A stretch of DNA of 64,000 nt from Physcomitrium patens. Lineage: Eukaryota > Streptophyta > Bryopsida > Funariales > Funariaceae. A program made the translations under genes and the position numbers. The notes beneath the pieces are model-generated. The model made no database searches and was not told where the DNA came from. It saw nothing but the letters and a program-made list of their open reading frames with translations. The stretch's first letter is position 1; each line of letters starts with the position of its first letter. Positions 36,776 to 47,039 of this stretch are shown here, piece by piece. Location: positions 10,695,660 through 10,759,659 of the forward strand of contig NC_037263.1 in NCBI RefSeq assembly GCF_000002425.4. Direction: 5' to 3'.

Positions 36776-38027
36776 GACATTGTGTGAACAAAATTCAACG
36801 ATGAGTTGAACGTGAGTGATGGAATCATTTCAACCTTGAGCCAAGTTAGAACAAACACAAATCACAAACCATTTTGGAAAGTAATTTATGTGGTAGTTTT
36901 TTTTCACTTTAATTTGATATTATGTTATGTTTTAATCTTAATTTATCCAATAAACAACTGTGTTTAAATATAGTACATCATTTTTGTTACATGTTTTTCA
37001 TCAGAAGATTTCTACAATTGAAAATTATAGTATCCAAAATAGTGGCTTAGAGTGAGTGAGGAACACACACACACCATAGAAGTGGATACAAGGATAAAAA
37101 CAGGTAATAAACAGAAGCTTCGTCATAGATGATAATCATCCATACCAAATGCAGAAGGGGGAGGATGATGAGGATGAAGAAGGGAAGGGAAGAAGTCAAA
37201 ATGCTTACTAAGGGAGAGAGGGGGAGGCATGGGACGGGACGGGGAGGGGGACGGGAAGAGCCACAAAGCTCTCTCTCTCTCTCTCGCCCAGCCATACTCT
37301 GGACTGCTTGGTTGGGCCTGGCTTGCATTCACGGGCAATAATTCCCGTTCCGCCGCAGTCCCCCCTAGTGGGTGGGTGGACCCACAACTAACTAACTGAC
37401 TGACTGACTAACTCGGGGGCTACAAACTGCGGATCTAACTGGGAAGGCCATGGGGTCAGATCATCTTGCCCGGGTTGCCGTCTCCATTACTAGTGCCCGA
37501 TCCCTCCACCACAGCCAGCCAGCGAAGAAGACAGTGAAGAAGAAAGAGAGACCCCCCCGCTGAGACGCTGCTTCTCCCACGCTGGGGAGGGGGATTCCTC
37601 ACCACCACCCTGCTGCTGCTGTGCCAAGCTTCTTGGGGTGTTCATGCCCTCCCTTAGTTAGCTACTTCCATGGATTGTGTCGGATGTTTCAGGCCAAGAT
37701 CCCCTTCGAACTACTCTCCTTAACTTTATTCCTCAGTGTAAAAGCTTGCTCCTGCTCACTCCGACTCCGTTGGCTTCGCTTGGGCCCTGTACCCTAACCA
37801 TGTTAGTAGGTCAGACCAGATTCTACAAATTGAAGCACTATTTAGAGCATGCAGGGAGCCCCTCGCATCTTGCATCCTTTATAATGTGTAAATGCTTACA
37901 GGTCCAACTTTCAGCTGCTCTTTTTCATAGTTCGTTGTCTACAGTCAAGAGATGATATGGTTGTCGGTCATCGAAACGCCGCGCAAGATTTTACAACCAA
38001 AATTGAGCTTATCATGGAGATTAAGAG
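36776..38027. other. Spacer right of copia, GC-rich promoter-like patch
   Basis: AT-rich to about 37030, then a GC-rich part with a GA/GGGA-rich segment (37140-37260), a CT run (37268-37285), ACTAACTGACTGACTGACTAACT repeats and TGCTGCTGCTG. It resembles leader/promoter DNA, but no coding exon with family likeness was found; the frame at 37677-37955 is probably chance. Confidence 0.4.
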
Positions 38028-39897
38028 TCATGCATAATAATTGCAGACGAATGCATATTGTCTCAATGTACTCGAGTCTGTGCAAAAACAATGAGAGTGC
38101 AAGCGTTGTCTTCCACACGTAAGCAAACAAGCGCGGTCTGCTGACCTTCGGAGGTACTCGGCGATGACAGAATCAGCATCCATCGTTTCAACGCGTTCGC
38201 TAACGCCGTCCACATTATCGATGACAATTTTTTTCCGGGTCTTATCTTCCTGCGTCAACCGTGCACAATCTTGTAGGGATGAGGTGCTTGGAATCTAAAT
38301 AGAACGCGTGTTAGAAGGCGCTGTGCGTCACGGTGAAATGTTGTCGAAACCCTTCACAGCATGATCAAGCAGAAGCCAGTACAAGCAGTAAAAATCTCCG
38401 TTAACAAAGAATAATAATAAAACCTAACAGTTCAAATTTCAGGCGTTTAATTACTCGCATCGTGTGTGATGCCCAACACTAATTATAGAGAGGCTTAATC
38501 TTTAAAGGAATCAGAAGCACAAGAGAGAGACCTCTCAGAAAGTAAACTCATGTTGGTAAGCTGCATGAAGAAGACTTGGCGTACCTTGGCGTTTATTCTA
38601 TTGAGGGTGTGCTTCGCCATGCGCAGCACAAAGTTGTTCAACTCTTTTTTCTTCTGCACACCTTACATGGTTTAGGCGTCATGGAACGTGTAATACAAAA
38701 AAATACAACTTGCTCATTCAACATAGTCGATGGACTATCAATCCAGACCGTTATGAGAAAAGGATCACTGACAACCAAAATCTCTCTTCAAACCCTGACT
38801 AAAGTACTCTTGTGTTGCCGACGTAGATCTCACCCTCGATGCACTCCTGTATTTTGGCGAAGTAGGAGTTACAAGACCCAGAATGAGAATAATAATAATA
38901 ACAATCAAAGTCCATATGGTGGATACTTTTCTTGCCACTCTACAATCCACAAAATTCTTGCGAACGAAGTTCACTGTAATTTGTCGAATAATTTCTGTTG
39001 TCAAGCAGGAAATTGGTGCATTCTGAAACTTAAGAAAAACAGTATACCTTGTATGTTATTGGGCATGCTGCATGGCACTTGACCGCTTGAGCAAATCGGA
39101 TACTGTCGCAGATCACACTTACTTCCTCACTCAAATAGCTGCGCGCTTTCTCCTGCACCAGCGTAGCACGCATAATTTCGTGAAGTCATGCTTCTGATTC
39201 AAGCCTTTGCCGTTTCAGATCTCATCATTTATATCTCGTGCCAAAGTGCCGAGGAACTTGTGACACGGTTACACAGCAAGTGATCAAATCTGACTTGGAT
39301 AAGTCAATTTATCCGGTTCGAGCACGTACCCGTTTCACTTTGATAATAAATTGTTGCCTGAGGTAGCATCGGATGATCGACGAGATTTTGGAGAGAGGGA
39401 GACGGCGATGGCAGTCGAAGTTGTCACCCTTGAGGTTGTACAAAGCGGCGTTAGTGATGAGAAGCACTCTCGTCCCCATCCTCAGCCATTGCAGAAACTT
39501 GTTCACGCTAAAAGGACCATAGAATTTCACTACATACCCGCTGAATTTTACGTACTCCTTCTCTGCACCTGCCCAAAATGCCCAAGTCGATTTAAGCCAC
39601 AATCAGAACTGTATACAACTGCCTCCGCGTCACGATGTTTGTTGGAAGAACCTGTAGTATCCTTAACATATGCCGAAACTATTAAGCACTGCAACACATA
39701 CTCAAGCAAACCATCTGTGTGGGTGGGTGTGTGTGGATGTAAGGGTCTGGAAATAAAAACGTGGAGGGAAAGGAATGAGTGGGAGGGATGATGGTCGGTT
39801 GAGGATAGTGCGATGATGAAGTACCGAATTTGGAGAGGCAAGAGCGGACGAGACAGTTGTCCTGCAGGTTGAGATTATCATAGACCTCGGCTTCCAT
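38028..39897 (-). CDS. Probable multi-exon gene, PH/TH1-like N-terminus
   Basis: I do not recognise the family for certain. Exons that join in phase on the minus strand: 39897-39825 (starts MEAEVYDNLNLQDNC), 39562-39330, 38846-38808, 38653-38585 and 38249-38028 (stop). The second exon reads FSGYVVKFYGPFSVNK, then GTRVLLITNAALYNLK and RRLPLSKISSI, resembling the myosin-I tail (TH1)/PH-like pattern of other membrane-binding proteins. Later exons are charged and helical (KKKELNNFVLRMAKHTLN; EDKTRKKIVIDNVDG). Between exons two and three, 39230-39123 reads as a helical segment ending SYLSEE at a good GTAAGT donor. It has an in-frame TGA (39186-39188), so it is either a mis-modelled exon or a real nonsense lesion. 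Short cilium/flagellum-associated PH proteins are one possibility; this is speculation. Confidence 0.5.
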
Positions 39898-39975
39898 GAT
39901 GATGATGACTCCAGCGGAGTGGAGGAAAGATGCGACGCAAGAGAGTTGTCATTTGCTTGCAGACAGACAGACAAA

Positions 39976-39997
39976 CCCCCCCCCCCCCCCCCCCCCC
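39976..39997. repeat. Poly(C) run, 22 bases
   Basis: Uninterrupted C run about 80 bases upstream of the minus-strand start codon, so poly(G) in the sense direction of that gene. Assembly length may be inexact. Confidence 0.9.
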
Positions 39998-40246
39998 ACC
40001 AGGAAAGGAACAAGGGAAATGGAAAGGGAAAGGGAAAAGGATGTTGACCAGTGAGTGAGTGTGTGAGTGTATATGTATATGTTTGTGATGTTGCATAATC
40101 CAATCCCAGTGCTCCGTATCTATGTACACGATTCATACTCTCTGTCTCGCTCTGTCTGTGTGTGTGATATGATGCAGCACCGCGGCTGTGGCTGTTGGCA
40201 TTGCCTTCTCCGTCCTCATGTGTGTGTGCAACGGAAGGGTGTGAAG

Positions 40247-40272
40247 CATCATCATCATCATCATCATCATCA
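40247..40272. repeat. (CAT)n microsatellite
   Basis: Eight CAT units plus CA, in non-coding sequence. Confidence 0.9.
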
Positions 40273-41675
40273 CCTCTGTCACCCTCTTGGTGAATTCAAG
40301 TCCTATATTAATAGATATAGGACTTTGAGTTATTTTTGATTTTATGAATGTTTTTGTTAAATTCTAATCTAAATTCAAATTTTATATTTGTTTGCGTATT
40401 ATTTCTATGATTAAAGAGTGTTTTAACTTGAATATAATTGAATAAAATTGAGCTATCAGATATCAAAACGGTTCCATCAAAGTTCTAAATTAAAGAGTGT
40501 TTAAAAGTTTATAGATTAATAAATAAATGGATAATATTAATACAAAAATATTAAGAGTATAAAATTTTTTAATTGCATTTTATACTTATCAGTTTATATT
40601 GGTGTGAATAATAAATATAATCTATATCTTGCAAAAATAAATAAACATATAAATGCACATCCCAGATTTACATTTCAAATAAAAATAAATTATTACAGAA
40701 TTTTAAAATTTTACACATTTTATAAAAAATAACATTTCTACTTTTAAAAATATTTTTATTTAATAATTTTTTAGAATATATTTGATATCATTCTTACAAG
40801 CTGTTTGTTGCACATTTATTTTTACTTTTTCCAAAAATGCTACGTTTATATTTAGCGTGAATAATATAATGGGTATTTTAGAACTAATAAATGTGTACAT
40901 ACTTGTGTAGAAGCATGTATGTCTTATTAAAATTAAAATTAAATTTATGTGAAATATCCACCTCTTGGTAGGAGGTGCATCTTTTCATTGTTCAATTGTA
41001 CATTTTTTTTATTAACCTACCTTTTCATTAAAAAATCTGGATTCACCACAAAGATACAGAATACTACACTGAATTGCATGTGCAGATTCAAACAATTTAT
41101 GAAAAAATGGTTTGTTAGTTTTCAGTTTATCATTTTATTTTGCAATGGATTTGCTTTGATTATATTGCTGTTATTTATGTCTATACATGCTAGGTTGATT
41201 TTTTATTTTTCTTTTTCTTTTCCAATAGTACGTTAAATGGTGTTGAATATTGAACCACAATAAGAACGAAAATAAATCAATATCAAAATCATATAGAATG
41301 TTGACTAATTGAGAGCAATTTGGTATTTTCTAAAGAAATCAAATCTGAACATCTCCTTTCAATTTATGTTTACAACAATATTGACACACATATAAATATA
41401 AATATAAATATATATATACACACAATTATTTTTTTTTCTTCTTCTTCTTCTTCTTCATCTTCTTTCTTTATTTTGTTATTTTGTGAAATGGAGATTGATA
41501 TTACTTTAGAGAGCAAGACTGCGTTTACTAATGAAATGCAGAATATTGCAAGTGTTCAGAGGGTGGGAGAAGGTGTGGGGGGAGCGGAACAGAGATGAAC
41601 GAGGAGCAGTAAGAAGGTTAATTGATTGAATGAATTACTGATTATTAACCAAATAATTAATAGAGGAGAGGGGGG

Positions 41676-42251
41676 ATGACAATTTTCCACAAGTCCATGT
41701 CTCCCGGGCCAGGCGCGATCAAGGACGAGAGGCACCAGTTCAAGACCAACCCCCAGGCGCAGGGGCCCGGCCCGGAAACCTTCGACTCCTTCTGGACCGT
41801 CTACATCAAGGGCACCTACTTCAGCCCCGACCTCGACCCCTCGCCCGGCCCCGCATCCTACCACCCGCGCGTGCCCCCCCGCAACGCCCCCTCTTTCTCC
41901 ATAGCCAGACGCCTCACCACGCCATTCTACGACGCCGGTCCCGCCCCGCCAAAGCCCCCGCGGCCCCGCGGCCGGTTCCGCTCCTGCCCCCCGCACTGCC
42001 CCCGCTACACTGGCTCATCATCACCATCCTCAGACTCCCCCTCCTCGCCCCCTCCCCTGCCTCTCATTCGCATCCTCCGCCAACGCCTCCGCCGCTCCAC
42101 CATGGAGCTGCTGCAGTCTCGTGATGCAGCCCTGGTCCCCCCTCCCCCGCGCCTTCTCGGTGTCCTCTCCTCGCCATCCTTCCCTGCTCCCTTCCCCTCG
42201 TTCTCTCGCATTCCGTTCCCGCTCGTTGGTTCTTCTGCATTCGCTGCTTAA
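41676..42251 (+). CDS. SHIPPO-repeat (ODF3-like) protein, partial
   Basis: An open frame of 191 codons; the first 90 or so look real. They contain SPGPGAIKDERHQFKTN, GPGPETFDSFWTVYIKG, SPDLDPSPGPASYHPR and NAPSFSIARRL, the proline-glycine-proline spacing and PSFSxxRR ending of SHIPPO repeats in ODF3/CIMAP/STPG proteins of sperm flagella. From about residue 90 the frame becomes low-complexity Pro/Arg/Ser, so the true coding end is probably a splice donor near 41930-41950 or a frame change. The block is sharply GC-rich against AT-rich flanks. Start at 41676 is the first ATG after GGGGGG. In mosses a flagellar role in sperm is plausible but inferred. Confidence 0.5.
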   Translation: MTIFHKSMSPGPGAIKDERHQFKTNPQAQGPGPETFDSFWTVYIKGTYFSPDLDPSPGPASYHPRVPPRNAPSFSIARRLTTPFYDAGPAPPKPPRPRGRFRSCPPHCPRYTGSSSPSSDSPSSPPPLPLIRILRQRLRRSTMELLQSRDAALVPPPPRLLGVLSSPSFPAPFPSFSRIPFPLVGSSAFAA

Positions 42252-42685
42252 CACGTTTACTGTGGAATCGTTGTAGTGCACAAGGTTAAGCCCGAAGATG
42301 CTCGAGAGGAGCGCCGGTCCGTCCGTTTGCTCCAACATAATTGCAAATTCTGAAGAATTGGATTTGGTTTTTCAATCTCAAATCCAACACCATTGATCTA
42401 GAACCACTGGTAACTCCTCCCCTCTACATTGCTTTGACATCTATGGAGCATGAGATGGAGAATATAGCATGCATCACAGTCAATTGTTCCATATGATGTA
42501 TCACAATGCAGCAACTTTTCAACTTGTTTTCCTCATTATTCTTGCTATCCATTTGTATATATACCTTTATGACTTGATGTAAGTTCATGATCATGCTGGT
42601 ATATATATATATGACTTGATGTAAGTTCATGATCATGCTGGTATATATATATATATGACTTGATGTAAGTTCATGATCATGCTGG

Positions 42686-42724
<39 letters not shown>

Positions 42725-43084
42725 ATACAGTATATCAGGAATAAATCATGCTTTACAATTGAATTTCTGTTATGTTTAAAATGATGTGATTACAATAATA
42801 GAGTCTATCTGCACTTCAACTTATTGTTAAGAACCGTTTGTTATTTTCATGTTTTGAAATTTTTATTATTTTATACCTCCATAGTTCTATTACTTACCAA
42901 GATGCCCTAAAATCAATAAATATTGTGTTACAAATGATACATAACATAGCACTATATGATCATTCATTGCCTGCAAATAATATTTTTCTTTTTCTTTTAC
43001 CACGTTTAAAAAATATGTTATTAAATTTAAAGTATATATATATGTATATATATATATATATAATTCGAATTAAAATATAATAAA
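42252..43084. other. AT-rich spacer up to assembly gap
   Basis: No gene. It holds the minisatellite at 42571-42724 and (TA)n runs, then ends at the N run. Confidence 0.7.
42571..42724. repeat. Minisatellite of 30-bp unit plus growing (TA)n
   Basis: A 30-base unit (GACTTGATGTAAGTTCATGA, then TCATGCTGGT) begins at 42571, 42613 and 42657. Each unit is followed by a (TA)n tail that is longer each time; the last tail runs on into (TG)n. Confidence 0.95.
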
Positions 43085-43184
43085 NNNNNNNNNNNNNNNN
43101 NNNNNNNNNNNNNNNNNNNNNNNNNNNNNNNNNNNNNNNNNNNNNNNNNNNNNNNNNNNNNNNNNNNNNNNNNNNNNNNNNNNN
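43085..43184. other. Assembly gap, 100 N
   Basis: Exactly 100 N, the usual placeholder for a scaffold gap of unknown length. Features on the two sides should not be assumed adjacent. Confidence 0.99.
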
Positions 43185-45186
43185 CAGTCAGGTATATCCA
43201 TATATTTTATTTTTATATTTTAATTACCATGATAATCTTATATTGATAACATCAATAGCTATTATCTTTATCTCGGTTTATTTAAAATATATTATAGAAA
43301 ATTTTAAAAGTCAACCAATGTAATCCAAATATTAGTATACATTAAAAAATCTCATAAAATCTATATAACATGTTTGTCTCTATCTTTAAAATCCACAACT
43401 TTCTATTCTTTTAGATATAATTTTTATTTTAATTATTGATATTATCTTTTTTAATAAAAATTAATTAAATTAAAATAAAATGAAATATTAATAATCTAAA
43501 AAATATAATATATTTTTTCTATAATTGACTAATCATGGATACTAATATAATAAAAACTCTATTTAGAAAGATTATCTTTTTCATTCAAGTTAAAAAACTT
43601 AATTCAATTATAAAATGTCTTTATTTATTAATCTAGTAATTGTGAAATAAGAATCTAATAACTAAGACCATGTTCTTAAAATCTAAAACTATACATTTAA
43701 AATATTTATCAAATTTATAACATAAAATAGATTTTATAATTAATATAATTAGCTTTCATTTAATTTTTTTTTAAATATTTATTTATAAAAGCACTTTAAT
43801 AAAATAAAGTAATAAATTTTAATGAGACTTTATTATATTATTAGATAATTACCAATTATCTTATTATTAAAATATTACTAAGTTTATGTTAAATCATTTT
43901 AATAAAATTTTCAATTTAGATTTTATCTAAATTAAATTTAAATATAAGATATATCTTAATTTAATTCTAATTAAAACTTAAAAATAGGTCATTCTTTTAT
44001 AAAAAATTAATAAATTTTACTTCATTTTGAAGTAAATTTCAAATATTAAAAAAATATTAATATATTTTTTAATTTTATTAAACTATAAACATCAAATAAA
44101 TTGTAATTTTTAATTATAAGAGTAAAGTGAATTTTAATCATATAAATCTTGAATTCTAATCAATCTAAAAGTGAAGTAAGTAATCATTAAATTCTAAAAA
44201 AATCTTAATTTTAAACTTTTTATAACCAATTAAGTGTTAAATTCTAGATACATCACATAGCTAAAGCAAATTCTAGAGCTCAAATTTAAGAATTAAGTGA
44301 ATTTTTTAATTTTCAATTTAAAAAAATATGAAAGTTGAATAGTATAAAAACAACCTTATTTAAATGAGAGACTTTTAATTATTGTTAGTATTAAGTTGTT
44401 GAATGTTATAGATATATATATGCATTAAAAGGGATTAAACCTAAAAAAATAAAAAAATCAAATAAGCTTTATTTTACTTAGGATTAAAAAAATATTAATA
44501 ATATTATTGCTTAAAAATAATACACTACTATCTCTCAAAAAGTTGTTGATTTTTTTTAAGGCATGTTATTTATTTGCTTTTAAAATTTAATTTTAGTCTA
44601 AATAAAGTGCTTATTGTTGCATAGAACTTAACTTATTCTTGCAATGGCTATATAGAAGTTGGAGGAAAAAGAAGAGAGGAGAGAAGAAGTGTTGTACTGT
44701 AATACAACTAAAAGTCAAAAGAAAAAAATACAAATTATATTTTAAAAAGACATGTATAGAAGATAGAAAGGTAGTAAATATATTTGGTATGAATACTATT
44801 TTTTTATAAAAATATTTTTACTTACTTTGTAAAATCATAAATAAGACATAAAAAATTGATTAAAAATAAAAAATAATGTAAACATTTTAAGAAGTAAGAT
44901 TAGAATAATTTTTTAGCAAAACTTACTTCAAAAATTTAAAATTTGTGAATCAAGGTTGAAATCAAATCCTAAGGCACAAAACCATATATCTACATCAATT
45001 TCATGGTTTTTTTTTGTTGATTATAGAATAAGATACGAGAACATACTTTAAAGAGTTTGCTTAAGCATTGATTTTATGTAATTTAAATGGCTATATATTT
45101 TGTGAAAGCTTTACAAATTTAGAGATATTTTAGATGATTTGGATTTTTTAAAAATAAAAAAGTATTTATATTTTTGTAAAATATAG
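43185..45186. other. Extremely AT-rich non-coding sequence
   Basis: Dominated by TAAAT/ATTTTA wording, with no open frame of note on either strand and no readable transposon protein. I see nothing specific in it. Confidence 0.7.
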
Positions 45187-45714
45187 TTACAACTTGTTTA
45201 TTAGTTTGAATATTTGTAGAACCGTAGAAGGTCTAATACATTCTAATATAAGTTCCAAGAGCTTAGGCTCACAATCATCATCTAGCACTTCAAGTTTGAT
45301 TTTGTAATGAATATGTGCTTCGGATGTGATCCTTGTTGAGTCAATCTTGAACTTGTCATAGCTTATTGTACTTCTTTCTTTGTTTCTTTTAATCCTTAAA
45401 GCCATTCCTTCTTCTTTGTGATATCTTCGCTTAAGAAAAAGTACAACCTCTGCATTGAACTTGGAAATTGTCTTTGATGATATCTTTTCCTTGATGAAGA
45501 AGTCAGAGCTTATTTCTCTGACTGTAACAGTACTACTACTTTTTACTGAATATAATATCTCTTCTGTAGTGATAATATTATTGATTTTTGGGAGTGCCAT
45601 AAATTCCCTCTCTGTTATATCTTTCAATCCGATCTTGATCTCATACTCATATCCCTTAGGAGATTTAGAACTTAAGTCTTTCTTGGACTTTATAAACTTT
45701 GTTAAAAAATCCAT
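45187..45714 (-). pseudogene. RNA triphosphatase-like relic (NCLDV capping type)
   Basis: Frame of 176 codons from MDFLTKF (45714) to a stop at 45187, with no internal stops. The N-terminal block GYEYEIKIGL fits the ExE-x-K-x-G metal-binding strand of the tunnel-type RNA 5'-triphosphatases (fungal Cet1 and giant-virus capping enzymes). Further on, KIDSTRITSE sits where those proteins have an R-x-DLT/STRV-like strand, followed by HYKIKLEVLDDD where the second glutamate strand should be. Two of those glutamate positions carry lysine, so catalysis is unlikely. Length and AT-rich codons match a stand-alone or N-terminal viral triphosphatase domain. Land-plant genomes, including mosses, are known to carry fragments of large DNA virus relatives. 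The family call is from memory of motifs, not alignment. Confidence 0.5.
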
Positions 45715-46033
45715 GATGTATATTCTTACAAGGCTTAACAATATAGTTACAACTTATATCTTTTAGTGCTATTACAACATCTACAAGCTTCAAGAACCTA
45801 TCTTTCCTTTCTTTTGAGCTTAATCTAGGTTCTATGTACTGAGCTATGTATTGTACATTGTCATGTATTATGATCGCACTATCATTTGGAATTGTAAAAT
45901 CTTTAATGACCTCGTACAGACCATTGTTTGCCAAGTTGCCCTTAGTTTTGTAGCAAACACTCTTCTAGGCATTGAATGCATTCTTAAGACAATTGTGCAA
46001 AGTAGGCTCCCTATTAAACATGATGTCTACCAT
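45665..46033 (-). pseudogene. Unknown AT-rich ORF upstream of triphosphatase relic
   Basis: A frame from ATG 46033 (or 46021, MFNREPTLHNC) to 45665 is interrupted once by TAG at 45965-45967. After it the frame runs about 100 codons with a well-formed globular pattern: LYEVIKDFTIPNDSAIIIHD, then VQYIAQYIEPRL and KLVDVVIALKDI. I do not recognise the family. It overlaps the start of the triphosphatase-like frame by about 50 bases on the same strand, a close packing typical of viral rather than moss genes. Its codon composition matches that neighbour. Confidence 0.4.
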
Positions 46034-47039
46034 ATAATGTATTAAGCGGAGATTCACCAACATTCTTCCTTTTCTTATCAATGACAAATAAGTATTTCAT
46101 GAAAAAAATTAAAAGGTAAATTTTTAGAAATTATAAACTTAATTTTTGTAAATTTATTATATAAATTTTAAATAAATAAAATAATTAGATTAAATATTAT
46201 CAAAATTTTGATGGATCAAAATCTTAAAATTTGAATTTCAAAGGTCAATGAGAGTTTTTGTCATAGAAATACATATGTATTATAGTAATAACCTATATGA
46301 TTGGATAGAAGTAAGTAAAGGTACATAAAAATAAATTAAGTTTATAGTATCTTCTATGAAGCTTCTTAGAAGCTTCATAAATGCTGCTTTGATTTTACAT
46401 GTATTTGTAATTGATTGGTAGGTTAGAAACTTGGTCAACAAGTTAATCACATGTTGATAGCTTGTGGAACAAACTAACTATGTGGCCTACATATGGAAAA
46501 CTTGCCTTGCAAGTTAAGATATATGTCTTTCAAACTCAATATATTTTAGAGGTTGTATAGGACATTGCCACGTAGCTCTTAGTTAAGAGTATATATGGAG
46601 GCAAAGTGAAGCCTTCACTCTTATCAATACCTTTCTAGTTCTTAGTCTTGTTTCAAGACTTTCTAGTCTTCTTGTTTTTGGCAATAGCCATTCCAATTGA
46701 CTATTATATCATCTATTGATGAGTTTCTAGTTTTTTTTAGTGACATAAGAGTATATTGATAATTTCTTTCTTCAAGATTTATATCTTTGATAGTTTGATA
46801 AGAGTACTAACTTACTATTTTTTTTTTATTTTAAAAATGAGGAGATTATCCCACTTCTATTTTTGTATTTTGAAGATTGTGGACTATCCACCTTTTAACA
46901 AACAATCTTATTTTTTGAAATTATTATTTTTTTAAAGAAATTAGATTATTCTTCTTTGTGGAAATTTTTACTTGATATTAGAGGTTGCAGATTACCTTCT
47001 TCTAATTTAATTTTTTAAATTATTTTGATTTTTCTATGG
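46034..47039 (+). other. AT-rich spacer and probable decayed gypsy LTR/leader
   Basis: The first part is featureless AT-rich DNA. From about 46280 to 46740 the sequence looks like an LTR. It has a palindromic TATGAAGCTTCTTAGAAGC block (46355-46379), a TATA-like GAGTATATATGG (about 46587-46598), a CT-rich transcript-start-like stretch, and a degenerate AGTGACATAAGAG before the gag start, where a primer site would lie. Borders could not be fixed. Confidence 0.35.

Larger units (their letters stand above)
39898..41675. other. Shared upstream region with simple repeats
   Basis: Starts as the 5' side of the minus-strand gene, with a 22-base C run, GTGAGTGAGTGTGTGAGTG and (CAT)n. From about 40300 it is AT-rich, followed by a (CTT)n run near 41440-41460 just upstream of the SHIPPO block. 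No gene supported. Confidence 0.55.

Noticed and set aside
37847..37860. GCATGCAGGGAGCC, which resembles the start of a miR160 target site
   Set aside because: The following bases (CCTCGCA) do not fit the miR160 site, the sequence is not in an ARF-like frame, and no miR160 arm is seen nearby.
39702..40136. 144-codon minus-strand frame
   Set aside because: Built on simple repeats and the poly(C) run; poly-glycine and His/Thr repeats only.
42005..42338. Minus-strand frames opposite the SHIPPO block
   Set aside because: Arg/Gly/Glu low-complexity translation of a GC-rich tract; the plus strand gives the family motif.
46355..46379. Palindromic TTC/GAA block as a heat-shock element
   Set aside because: Spacing between TTC and GAA is three bases, not two, so it does not fit HSF binding.
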